The position numbers were made by a program, and so were the translations under genes. This document shows positions 8,853 to 17,600 of a DNA stretch of 64,000 nucleotides, one piece after another. The stretch covers positions 2,046,001 to 2,110,000 of the forward strand of contig NZ_JABAIA010000002.1 of NCBI RefSeq assembly GCF_012641275.1, in the 5' to 3' direction. The notes under the pieces were generated by a model, which saw only the letters and a program-made list of their open reading frames with translations, was not told the origin of the DNA and ran no database searches. Source of the stretch: Chitinophaga varians (GTDB lineage: Bacteria; Bacteroidota; Bacteroidia; Chitinophagales; Chitinophagaceae). Each line of letters begins with the position of its first letter. The stretch's first letter is position 1.

Positions 8853-11015
8853 ATGAAGATGAGATGGTTTTTTCTGATCTGTATGTTTTCCGGCCTTTTG
8901 GCGCAGGCACAGTCTGTGCCCTTGCAATGGGAACCTGTAGCGCCGGGTGTCTGGAAGGCAACCGTAGGGCAGCCTGACAAAGTGGACCTACTGACGACGG
9001 CAGGTGGCAGTCCCCGGAAAGAGGCGCTGCAAAAGCTCGGAGAGGCACCCTTTCCGCTGCCCCAGGCCGAGTGTAGCGCCGAAATAAAAGAAGGAAAGGT
9101 GTACCTGCGTTTTCCTTTGCAGGAGGAAGAACAATTGTTTGGACTGGGCCTGCAATTTAAAACGGTGAACCGCAGAGGGCAGATATTGAACCTGCATATG
9201 GACCACTATCAGGGGCGGGACGATGGCCGTTCACATGCGCCGGTGCCCTTTTACGTTTCCAGCAGTGGTTATGGCGTGCTGATAAACAGCGCCCGTTATA
9301 TCACTGTATATGCCGGCACTGCCGTACGGGTCAACAGCCAGCATCCGCCGAGGGTATATGACCGGAACACGGAGCCTGACTGGAGCGCGCAGCCTTATTC
9401 CGATGCGGTGGAAATGCTGGTGCCGGCGGCTGGTACAGAGATATATGTTTTTGCCGGTAAAAATTCGATGGAAGCGGTACAACGGTATAACCTGTTCAAT
9501 GGCGGCGGCGTGCTTCCTCCCAAGTGGGGCCTCGGCTTTACGCACCGTATGCCCACCCTCTCTACCGCAGCCCAGGTGAAAGCGGAAGCGACAGCGTTTA
9601 ATGAACACGGTTTTCCACTGGATTTCATCGGGCTGGAACCCGGTTGGCAAACAAAAGCTTATCCCTGCACTTTTGAATGGGACAAGTCAAGGTTCCCCGA
9701 TCCGGCTGCTTTTGTAAAAGAGATGCAGGCCAAAGGCATCCGGTTAAACTTATGGCTGAATCCTTATTTATCGCCGGCTTCCTCTTTGTATAGTGCCGCG
9801 AAGCCGTTGTCCGGTTCTCATACCGTATGGAACGGCCTCGTACCGGACCTTACTTTACCGGCGGCGCAACAGCTGTACAAAAATATCTTCAAAACACAGC
9901 ACGTGGACATCGGTGTCTCCGGATACAAAATCGATGAAGTGGATGGCGTAGACAGCTGGTTGTGGCCGGACGTGGCCACATTCCCCTCCGGAACAACAGC
10001 CGAACAAATGCGGCAGGTATACGGGGTAATGATGCAGCGGCTTACCACCGGGTGGTTCAGAGAGAAAGGCGTACGGACATATGGACTGGTACGCGCCTCC
10101 AACGCCGGAGCATCCTCCTTTCCCTATGTGATCTATAACGACTATTACAACCATCGCGATTTTATCACCGCATTGTGTAACAGCAGTTTTATCGGAGTAC
10201 TCTGGACGCCGGAGGTAAGGGCCTCCAAAACAGCAGAGGAGTGGTTGAGACGTATGCAGTCTGCCTGCTTTTCTCCCATGGCCATGCTTAATGCATGGGC
10301 TGATGGCACCAAACCCTGGAGTTTCCCTGAAGTGGAGAAACAGGTAAAAGACGTGGCATTACTGAGAATGCAGTTGTTCCCCTACCTCTACACAGTTTTC
10401 TCCCAATACTACCTGGAAGGTAAACCTCCGGTGAGGGCGATGAACCTGGTGGAGGGCTTCTCTTTTCAGCACCAGTCTCAGAAGGCCGCACTCGACGGAA
10501 CAGAGAACCCTTACCGTATGGCGTTACGGGAAGATGTAAAAGACCAGTTTATGCTGGGAGATGATCTGTTGGTAGCACCTATGTTCACAGGGCAGACCAC
10601 CAGGAAGGTGATACTGCCACAGGGCAAATGGTACGACTTCTACACCGGTGAATACGTTGGGAACGGTAATATTATCGAAGCAACACCGGGGCTGGATAAA
10701 ATACCGCTGTATGTAAGAGACGGTGGCATTATTCCGATGATACCGCCGGTAACGCACACGCCGGCGCCTGATGAGCAGCTGCCGCTGGAAATCCGCCATT
10801 ACGGCGAGGCGGAAAGTACCGCTGTGCTGTATGACGACGACGGACAATCGTACGACTACCAGCAAGGTAAGTATATGCAATACCGGCTGTCCGCAAAAAA
10901 GGACAAACATGCCAAATGGCAGGGGCAGGTAGTGATAGAAAACAAGCAGGGGCTAAAAGTGGCCTACAAAAATATCAAGTGGCGGTTTATGCTGCCTGAA
11001 AGCTCCGGCAGATAA
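8853..11015 (+). CDS. Glycoside hydrolase family 31 enzyme (secreted, alpha-glycosidase)
   Basis: The open frame begins at 8790 inside susD, but ATG 8853, 4 bp after the susD stop, gives a signal peptide (MKMRWFFLICMFSGLLAQAQS), so I use it (720 residues). The GH31 layout is visible: an N-terminal beta-sandwich (about 1-210), a barrel (about 225-540) with GLEPGWQTKAYPC and LNLWLNPYLSP, and C-terminal beta domains. The expected nucleophile is Asp361 in GYKIDEVDG and the likely acid/base is Asp430 in VIYNDYY. GH31 covers alpha-glucosidases, alpha-xylosidases and alpha-galactosidases, so the sugar is uncertain. With GH97 in the same locus, an alpha-linked glucan or galactoside is the natural guess. 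Confidence 0.9.
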   Translation: MKMRWFFLICMFSGLLAQAQSVPLQWEPVAPGVWKATVGQPDKVDLLTTAGGSPRKEALQKLGEAPFPLPQAECSAEIKEGKVYLRFPLQEEEQLFGLGLQFKTVNRRGQILNLHMDHYQGRDDGRSHAPVPFYVSSSGYGVLINSARYITVYAGTAVRVNSQHPPRVYDRNTEPDWSAQPYSDAVEMLVPAAGTEIYVFAGKNSMEAVQRYNLFNGGGVLPPKWGLGFTHRMPTLSTAAQVKAEATAFNEHGFPLDFIGLEPGWQTKAYPCTFEWDKSRFPDPAAFVKEMQAKGIRLNLWLNPYLSPASSLYSAAKPLSGSHTVWNGLVPDLTLPAAQQLYKNIFKTQHVDIGVSGYKIDEVDGVDSWLWPDVATFPSGTTAEQMRQVYGVMMQRLTTGWFREKGVRTYGLVRASNAGASSFPYVIYNDYYNHRDFITALCNSSFIGVLWTPEVRASKTAEEWLRRMQSACFSPMAMLNAWADGTKPWSFPEVEKQVKDVALLRMQLFPYLYTVFSQYYLEGKPPVRAMNLVEGFSFQHQSQKAALDGTENPYRMALREDVKDQFMLGDDLLVAPMFTGQTTRKVILPQGKWYDFYTGEYVGNGNIIEATPGLDKIPLYVRDGGIIPMIPPVTHTPAPDEQLPLEIRHYGEAESTAVLYDDDGQSYDYQQGKYMQYRLSAKKDKHAKWQGQVVIENKQGLKVAYKNIKWRFMLPESSGR

Positions 11016-11032
11016 ACCGGTTGCTAAAAAAC

Positions 11033-11079
11033 GGTAAAGGGAGGACTGCATGTTGCAACACGCAGCTCTCCCTTTTACC
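11033..11079 (+). terminator. Rho-independent-like terminator after the GH31 gene
   Basis: The arms GGTAAAGGGAGG and CTCTCCCTTTTACC pair with a few mismatches around a loop containing tgttgcaaca, 18 bp after the GH31 stop. This closes the sigma/SusCD/GH31 transcript. The T-tract is weak, so the assignment rests mainly on the stem. Confidence 0.6.
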
Positions 11080-11218
11080 TTTGGAGCAGACGCGTTTTGT
11101 ATGTATTTTGTAAATTTATTTATTATGTGAGGAATCCAAATAATTTTACTAAATTCGACCACTCAATATAACCATGTAACCCTTAACCATTTTTTTTCAC
11201 CCTCAAATACCATTTACT

Positions 11219-12265
11219 ATGGAATCCAAGACCTCCCAAACAACGGCCCAGTCCTATGGTGGCCAACAACCCGCAGATGCAAAAGTGGCAGTACAGCTGT
11301 GCTCATTGACGCTCGATACGAATATTGTCAATGACATTGGCACGCTCATGCCTGGTTGGAAAATAGTCTGGAACGGTAAGCCGACTATCGACGACAACTA
11401 TGCATTTGTTGCGTTTAACGCTTCCGAAAAAAAGTATGCGCTGGTCATCCGTGGCTCAGTTGTCGACAAGTTTAGTGACTGGAACACTTTCGCAAACTGG
11501 ATACTGGAAGACCTGAATGCGATTGTCATGCTGCACTGGCCCTATGCGCCCACTACCCAAAAGCCCCTGATTGCCGCAGGAGCCTATATTGCCTTCACCA
11601 ACCTGCTCCTCATGGAAGATGCGCTGGGATCTGGTAAAAACGTTGGCGAATATCTCCTTACTCATGCAACAGGCGCGGGTAATAGCCTGATCATTGCCGG
11701 GCATAGCCTCGGAGGGAATATAGCCAATGTATATGCCTCCTATTTTGTGCAGATGCTGATAAACAGAAATATTTCCACCTCCAATATTTCGCTTTTCACG
11801 TTTGCTGCCCCGGCTGCCGGCAATGCTGATTTTGCACTGGACCTGGACAACAAACTGACTACAGCATGGCATTACGAGAACCAAAATGACATGGTGCCGA
11901 AATTCCCTGTTGTGACCGGGCTTGTGTACACCAGCAATACATTCGCGCCTAAAACACCGGATGCAAATAAGATTACCGTTACCCTAAATGCTAAAACAAT
12001 CACTCTTAACGGCCCGAATACGACACTGCATGACGTTTATATGGCGATTGCAGGCATATTCGCGAAGAATGGCTACGTACAGCCAATAAAGAATAACTAT
12101 ATCATCTTCCCGACGGACCTGAACCCTAAACTTACCGAGAACAGCATCAAAGACTGGCTTGGCCAGGTGGCTCCTCAGCATGGGCTGGATTACTATGCTG
12201 CCTTCCTGGGTGCCAGGCTTCCGGTAATACAAAGTAAGCGGGTAACAGCAGAAGCGGTTATCTAA
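11219..12265 (+). CDS. Class 3 lipase-like alpha/beta hydrolase
   Basis: This 348-residue protein resembles fungal-type class 3 lipases. The nucleophile elbow is AGHSLGGN with Ser163. The likely acid is Asp224 in ENQNDMVPKFP, the usual class 3 context, and the likely base is His271 in TLHDVYMAI. The oxyanion-side motif LVIRGSVVDKFSDW (about 80-93) also fits. No signal peptide or membrane segment is seen, so the enzyme is probably cytoplasmic or exported by an unrecognised route. It precedes the peptide precursor gene by about 410 bp on the same strand. A functional link to that system is possible but not shown. The substrate is unknown. Confidence 0.82.
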   Translation: MESKTSQTTAQSYGGQQPADAKVAVQLCSLTLDTNIVNDIGTLMPGWKIVWNGKPTIDDNYAFVAFNASEKKYALVIRGSVVDKFSDWNTFANWILEDLNAIVMLHWPYAPTTQKPLIAAGAYIAFTNLLLMEDALGSGKNVGEYLLTHATGAGNSLIIAGHSLGGNIANVYASYFVQMLINRNISTSNISLFTFAAPAAGNADFALDLDNKLTTAWHYENQNDMVPKFPVVTGLVYTSNTFAPKTPDANKITVTLNAKTITLNGPNTTLHDVYMAIAGIFAKNGYVQPIKNNYIIFPTDLNPKLTENSIKDWLGQVAPQHGLDYYAAFLGARLPVIQSKRVTAEAVI

Positions 12266-12293
12266 ACAGATTGTCCTAACATATCAAAATAAA

Positions 12294-12340
12294 AAAGAGG
12301 TTGTCTCAACAGTAATTATATTACTTTGGGCAGCCTCTTT
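12294..12340 (+). terminator. Possible terminator hairpin after the lipase gene
   Basis: The arms AAAGAGGTTGTCTCAA and TTGGGCAGCCTCTTT pair with G-T pairs and one bulge across an AT-rich loop, 29 bp after the lipase stop. The flanking A-run suits termination on the minus strand better than on the plus strand, so the direction is uncertain. Confidence 0.45.
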
Positions 12341-12677
12341 ATGTATTGTTAACATCCGTGAAAAACTGGTTAACTTCTAACTATACCGCCTATACGGGTT
12401 GTCGTAATATTGCCTCGCATTCGGAAACGGTCACAACTACACGTTGTCCGGGCCATGCCAGCGATATATTTAAGACAATCATTCTCGAATAACCATGAAC
12501 AACGGAAACAGCTCTTCGTAAAAGAGCACAACCCCTTTCTCAGGAATATATAAGGTAGCATTCATTCATATCAGGCATAGGCCTGTATGGTCTTTCCCAT
12601 GTCAAATAATTTCACATTGTCAGTAGATGTCATCGGGATGAACGATTTGTTTTATTTATTATTTAAACATCAGAAGA
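12341..12677. other. Intergenic region ahead of the peptide precursor
   Basis: No gene is supported here. The last 60 bp are AT-rich (tttgttttatttattattt) and should hold the promoter and untranslated leader of the precursor at 12678. I could not place a Bacteroidota -33/-7 pair (TTTG and TAnnTTTG) with confidence. A 63-codon minus-strand open frame (12370-12561) lacks any recognisable feature and is not called. Confidence 0.5.
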
Positions 12678-12917
12678 ATGAAAAAGCAAACATTCAAAAA
12701 GTTGAACCTGCGCAAAGTAGAGATTGCAAGCTTAAGTCCTGAAGGTCAGAGAAACCTGTGGGGTGGTACCGGTCCTGGTCCTGCCGGCGCTCCTACCGGC
12801 GGTGGGTATACAATTCCCGGTGCTCCGGTCCCTTTGCCCGGATCTCCCTGCGCGGCCACCAACGGTTATCCCTGTCAAATTACCAATGGCAATGTCGGTC
12901 CTTGTTGTCCTATTTGA
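12678..12917 (+). CDS. GG-leader RiPP precursor A (proline/glycine-rich, four cysteines)
   Basis: This 79-residue peptide has a Bacteroidota-type leader: MKKQTFKKLNLRKVEI, then LSPEGQRNLWGG, with the double glycine at 29-30. The predicted core has 49 residues, is rich in Gly and Pro (PGPAGAPTGGG, IPGAPVPLPGSPC), and ends with Cys residues at three places, including a CC pair (GPCCPI). Such leaders are normally cut after GG by a C39-type protease-transporter. The gene is 89 bp ahead of the C39-like/prolyl-hydroxylase gene. Precursor B at 14084-14329 has a clearly similar leader and also a proline-rich core. Leaders of this kind are also found on class I lanthipeptides, but no LanB or LanC gene is in this window. 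The precursor call is strong; the modifications are inferred. Confidence 0.8.
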   Translation: MKKQTFKKLNLRKVEIASLSPEGQRNLWGGTGPGPAGAPTGGGYTIPGAPVPLPGSPCAATNGYPCQITNGNVGPCCPI

Positions 12918-12941
12918 TCCACAACCGTGGAATTAACCCGC

Positions 12942-12976
12942 AAGCAAGTAACACTCCCCTGGAGTGTTGCTTGCTT
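12942..12976 (+). terminator. Strong hairpin between precursor A and its enzyme (attenuator-like)
   Basis: Sixteen-base arms (aagcaagtaacactcc and ggagtgttgcttgctt, one mismatch) close a 3-base loop and are followed by ctttgtttt. It lies 25 bp after the precursor stop and 30 bp before the enzyme start. Partial termination here would give much more precursor mRNA than enzyme mRNA, a common arrangement in peptide natural-product operons. Confidence 0.75.
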
Positions 12977-13005
12977 CTTTGTTTTAATGATTAAACCGAA
13001 AATAT

Positions 13006-13995
13006 ATGAAACCCGGATTCCATACTATAGCACATCATTATGCCACTAATCTGGTGATTTACTTCCTGGGATTGCACGATATTCATATGGGACGTTTAGC
13101 AGTAAGGACTGCGTTGTATGAGAAAGAAACATTCCCGGAAATAGCTATACAGGACATCAGCAGCCAGTTACAGGAATGGGGCGTCCGCCATGAGCTGAAA
13201 ACAGCTCCCTGTAATATCGCAACGGCTGTTGTTTTCCCAACCATGGCTGTTGTCCGGATACAGGAAAAGGAAGTGTTGGCTATTATAGAAAGGGTTGAAG
13301 GCCAACAGGTATACCTGGAATATTTTTCGGCAGATGCCACCACTTATGCAATCAGTGAATTAACTGTACTACAGTACCTGGACATCCGGGAGATTATTGT
13401 GGACAAAACATTTTGTGAAGCACGTGCGCAGGAAGATGCGTCTAAACAGGAAGCATACACGGACACCATTTTTGCGGTGGAAGATTTTTTGTCTGAGGAG
13501 GAATGTAGTTATATGATTGATTATTGTGAGCAGCATAACTTGTTCAGCAGAAGTATGACCGGGACGGCGGACGGCACCAGCGAAGTAACAGGAAACAGGA
13601 CCAGCTATTCGGCGTTTATCACCACCTGCCGGCAGGATACCTTGTTTAAGGACATCATAGAACGGGCTGCCGACCTGATGGAAGTAGATACGACCCGCGT
13701 AGAAGATCTGCAGTGTGTGCGTTATGGAGAAGGGCAGTTGTACAAACCACATTTTGACTCTTTTGAAACAGGCCTGAAACGTAAGGCTACGCTATTGGTT
13801 TACCTGAACGATGATTACGAAGGAGGGGAAACGATATTTCCTGAAATAGGTTTTAGTATAAGCCCTAAGAAAGGTATGGCTCTGGCTTTTGTCAACCTGG
13901 ATGAACAAAACAACGATCTGATCTATTCGCTGCACGGAGGAGCGCCGGTAACGGCCGGTGTCAAGTTCGCGTGTAATATATGGATTCACTTGTGA
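13006..13995 (+). CDS. Fusion of C39-peptidase-like (cysteine-less) domain and prolyl 4-hydroxylase-type 2OG-Fe(II) oxygenase
   Basis: The protein has 329 residues. The first part (about 1-135) resembles the C39-like domains found in Bacteroidota peptide-export proteins (IQDISSQLQEWGVRHELK, VFPTMAVVRIQEKEVLAII), but the catalytic Cys region is absent, so it is probably a leader-binding rather than a cutting domain (inference). The second part (about 150-329) is a prolyl-hydroxylase alpha-subunit-type oxygenase. It has the iron ligands His249 and Asp251 in KPHFDSF, distal His310, and the 2-oxoglutarate lysine Lys320 in HGGAPVTAGVKFACNIW; YEGGETIFPEIG also fits the family. The partner substrates are likely the proline-rich cores of the flanking precursors, which contain X-Pro-Gly triplets. 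It lies downstream of precursor A and converges on precursor B. Confidence 0.85.
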   Translation: MKPGFHTIAHHYATNLVIYFLGLHDIHMGRLAVRTALYEKETFPEIAIQDISSQLQEWGVRHELKTAPCNIATAVVFPTMAVVRIQEKEVLAIIERVEGQQVYLEYFSADATTYAISELTVLQYLDIREIIVDKTFCEARAQEDASKQEAYTDTIFAVEDFLSEEECSYMIDYCEQHNLFSRSMTGTADGTSEVTGNRTSYSAFITTCRQDTLFKDIIERAADLMEVDTTRVEDLQCVRYGEGQLYKPHFDSFETGLKRKATLLVYLNDDYEGGETIFPEIGFSISPKKGMALAFVNLDEQNNDLIYSLHGGAPVTAGVKFACNIWIHL

Positions 13996-14002
13996 TAAAA
14001 GC

Positions 14003-14050
14003 CATCTAACAAAAAAACCTTCAGAATCCTGAAGGTTTTTTTGTTAGATG
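14003..14050. terminator. Perfect 22-bp-arm bidirectional terminator
   Basis: The two 22-base arms (beginning catctaacaaaaaaacc and ending ggtttttttgttagatg) are exact reverse complements around the loop aatc. A-runs and T-runs inside the stem let it stop transcription in both directions. It sits 7 bp after the hydroxylase stop and 33 bp before the end of convergent precursor B. Confidence 0.92.
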
Positions 14051-14083
14051 TTAATGTACATAATAAAAGGATTTGCCTGGTCA

Positions 14084-14329
14084 TTACCATCCGTGCGGAC
14101 ATGCAACCGTAAAAGGTCCGGTAGCGCATGTAGGAGGGCCGGCAGGAACGGCGGTCCTGGAAGTAGGGCTGGTAATGGGGCCGGTTGGACTGCCCGTCGG
14201 GCTGCCTGCGGGGCTGCCGGGAGCGGTAGGGGTGGCGTTACCGCCCAGCATTAATTGCGCTCGGTCGTCGCTTAGCTGAGCAATCTTGATCATTTTGAGG
14301 CTTAATTTTTTTACAGTCGTCTTTTTCAT
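14084..14329 (-). CDS. GG-leader RiPP precursor B (collagen-like Pro-Ser/Thr-Gly core, two cysteines)
   Basis: An 81-residue peptide starts at the ATG read from 14329; a longer open frame to 14506 exists, but this start gives the leader. The leader MKKTTVKKLSLKMIKI followed by LSDDRAQLMLGG (GG at 29-30) parallels precursor A closely in length, lysine pattern and the I-A-x-L-S block. The 51-residue core has a repeated P-x-G/S pattern (APGSPAGSPTGSPTGP), PAGPP, and ends with CATGPFTVACPHGW. The core composition is what a prolyl hydroxylase would act on. It converges on the hydroxylase gene, sharing a bidirectional terminator, and must be transcribed from its own promoter upstream of 14329. Not a class of precursor I recognise. 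Confidence 0.8.
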   Translation of the reverse strand: MKKTTVKKLSLKMIKIAQLSDDRAQLMLGGNATPTAPGSPAGSPTGSPTGPITSPTSRTAVPAGPPTCATGPFTVACPHGW

Positions 14330-14667
14330 GGTAATGATGTTAAACTGTCGGGCGGATAAAGGGTTTACAAGAATTTTTGCATGGCTTGTATCTGGCGTCA
14401 TGCGGATGCAAATATCCTGTGTTTGGGATGGATACATTTGATAGAAATTAGCTGATGCTGTACAGATTTTAGCCGACATGCGTTGAGAAAAAATCCAGGT
14501 CACCAAGGGTGATTGAAATGGAGAAAAAGAACCAGCGGATATAGCATATTAATAAAAAAATAATATTAATAATTGATATTTAGGTGTACATTTATTGTGT
14601 TTTGTTTGTTATTTAACTATTTAAGCAATTTTATTAGCCCTTTTCCTGTGCCAAAAATATTATACCT
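14330..14667. other. Divergent intergenic region between precursor B and the secreted RHS gene
   Basis: No gene is supported. It must contain the promoter of precursor B (minus strand) and of the RHS gene at 14668 (plus strand). The last 140 bp are very AT-rich (for example aataaaaaaataatatt), in contrast with the surrounding coding sequence. Confidence 0.5.
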
Positions 14668-17600
14668 ATGACTGTACGTTCCCTGTGTCGGCAGGTAATT
14701 AAAAATTTTTTCTGCCTTTTTCTATTGCTTTCCGCAGTTTTCGCCCATGCCCAGGTGGATTTGCCATCGGGCAAAGCCCAGGTCGATTTTCCGCTTTTTA
14801 ATTATGATGATGGTGGCAAACTTTCCCTTTCTGTTGGATTGTTTTATACTGACGGTGATGGCGTAAAGGTCAATAAAATGGCCAGTACCGTTGGTCTGGG
14901 ATGGGAGTTGAATGCCGGAGGAAGAATATCCCGTATTACAAAGGGAGAACCTGATGACCAGGTAGGCGGAACATTTGGTAATGAACTGTATGCCACCGGT
15001 AACCTTTATACACCCAATAACGGAACGCGTGGTGTTATGCCGTATGGAATGGGATGGGTGCCACTGGTACAGTACTCACTTGATTATTTTAAATACAGTG
15101 CGGATGTCATTGCAGACAGGGCACAGGATGAATTTGTATTCCAGTTTGGAGGCAGGACGGGCCGCTTTGTTATCAATACTTTGGGTGGAATTACGATCCT
15201 GGATGACTCCAGGCTGAAAATAGAAAGAGTGGACGAGGATATGACCGCGAACAATATTCTGACCCGGATCAGTAGTTTTGTTATTACGGATGAAACAGGA
15301 GTCAGGTATACTTTCAGCGATAAGGAGCTCGGTAAGATTATCTCCTATCAGACAAAAGGTAAGAAGCAGTTTTTCCTTGATCCCGCCCCTGCAAACATGC
15401 TTACTTATTTAAGCCGGCAACAATATAAGATCAGTAATTACTCTGTCGTTAATGGTTGGCTGCTGACGGAAATTTTTGATCCTTTCACCCAAAAGAAAAT
15501 TAAGTTCTCCTACGACAGCTACAGTGTTGAATATCTTTTTGATATCGATGCAATGGTATCTGTTACCAGGCGTGATGACGGGTTGGACGATGTGACCGCT
15601 CTGAGAGCCGATTCCAGGGTGGCCGCTACGCTGAAGAGAATAACACAGGTAGAACTGCCTGACAATACAAAAATAAAGTTCACCTATTCCACGGCAGACA
15701 GGGCTGACCTTCCCGGCGCAAAAGCATTGGTGAAAATGGCGGTAGAAGACAATGACAAGGAAAAGTTCAGCTATCAGTTCAACTATAATTACTTTTCCCG
15801 CACCAATCTCCGTGATTTCACCTATAGCTTCCCTGCTGACGAAGTGGGAAATGCCCGTTTATGTTTGTCTTCCTTTCAGAAATCCGGTACTAATAACGTG
15901 AAAGACAATCCATACCGGTTTACATACTATTCAGGTTATCAGGGAGTGCCTCCGAGGTGCGGTGCGCGTTCTGACCACTGGGGGTATTATAACACTAACT
16001 TTGAACTGTGGGATACTGATATACATACCTATCAGAACCTGCAGGGCATTAGCCAGGCTTTCAGAAGAGTGATCGGACAATTGTCTGATATACAGTCCGG
16101 AACGCTGAAAAGCATACAGTATCCTAATGGCGGAAGTATGGAATATGAGTATGAAAGCAACACCTTCTTTGATAATACCAGAGAAATCAGGACCGGAGGC
16201 CTCAGGGTAAAAAAGGTCACATGGAAAGATGGCGTTGGCGTTAATCCGGATGTCAGCAAAGAATACAAGTATACAAGAGAAGATGGAAAGTCTTCCGCAT
16301 GGGGCTACGTAGAGCCCAATTATACAAATACATCACTGACCAAGCTAGTCGTTCCGGTAAAAGGATCATTCACCGTCGGAGCGCTGAGCCGTGATCTCGC
16401 AGTGCCGGTATTACAGTCTGCATTTTACAACTATTCGCATTTTGATAACCCGCAGTTCAAAGGTCAGAGTGTAATGGCTTCCAATCTTGTCATGAGCCTG
16501 ATCATGGTAGCGATCAGATACCTGATCGCTGATGCTTTTTTTCCATCGGAAATTGAAAAGGATATCTCTTCCCAAAATAATTCGAGTCTGCAGGCGAAGA
16601 AACTCAACCCGTTACCGGGTACCTATGCGAGAGTGACAGTGTTTGAAGGCACTGAGGCAGACAACAGGGGCAGGTCAGTGTATGAGTTCACAACGGACAA
16701 GGACTTTCCGATTCAGTATCCCCTTGGCGCATACTCCTCTCAGCAGAGGTATGTACCAGGTTTGTATGGCATGCTCAAGCGAAAGAAGGTATTTAATAAA
16801 AAAGGAGATATAGTAAAAGAAGTTTATAATAAATACGAAGCGTTTATAAAAGAAATCAGGGACAACCTTAACTATTCAGTTGATTTTAGCCCAACCAGAA
16901 CGCTGGTAACCCCTTATAACTATCTGGGGCAATATTATAATTATGTAGGAGCCTTCAAAGATGAATACTATCCGCTTACAGGAAGATCAAAGCTGGTTTA
17001 CAGCATTGAGAAGAACTATACAGATAACTCCCGGTTGATGGAATTCCGGACCGACTATCTTTATGATAACAACTATAATTTAAAGAAGGTTACAACAAAG
17101 ACAAGTCTGAACGAGAAAATCGAAAAGAGAATCTATTATCCGTATGACTATAACGTTACCGGGACACTTAAATTACTGAAGGACAATAATGTACTGTCAG
17201 TGCCGATATCAACAGAATACTGGTTGATCAGTGAAGGAAAAGAAGATATGCTGACGGGTATGGAAACTGCGGAGATGACGCAGCTTGCTAATGGCGCTTT
17301 CAAGCCGGAAAAGATTTACCGTCTGGTCACTAAATCACCTGTGCCCAAAAGTATTATAGGAGAGTTTAAACCTGATGCCCTGATAAGAAACAGTAGCCTC
17401 ATAAAGGAACAGGTCAGGTATGTCTACAACAATAATGGTGAACTGATATCGACTATAGCAGAAGACAGGATAGAAAGTAATATCTATGATGACAAAGGAA
17501 ATACCATCATCGCAAAGGCCATGAATGCAGCTCCCGGTGAAATCGCATTTACCAGTTTTGAGAGAAATGCTGCCGGTAACTGGACCATTGCATCAGCCAC

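Noticed and set aside
11080..11110. Bacteroidota -33/-7 promoter before the lipase gene
   Set aside because: TTTG and a TATTTTG are present, but the -7 element is one base short of TAnnTTTG, so the match is too weak to annotate.
12370..12561. 63-codon minus-strand open frame before precursor A
   Set aside because: No leader, motif or coding character; likely chance.
14048..14279. Plus-strand open frames over precursor B (rich in G, A, R)
   Set aside because: They are shadows of the proline/glycine-rich minus-strand gene; the minus strand carries the leader and matches precursor A.
12678..14329. Calling the peptide system a class I lanthipeptide cluster
   Set aside because: The leader type occurs on lanthipeptides of Bacteroidota, but no LanB dehydratase, LanC cyclase or transporter is encoded in this window; the only adjacent enzyme is the oxygenase fusion.
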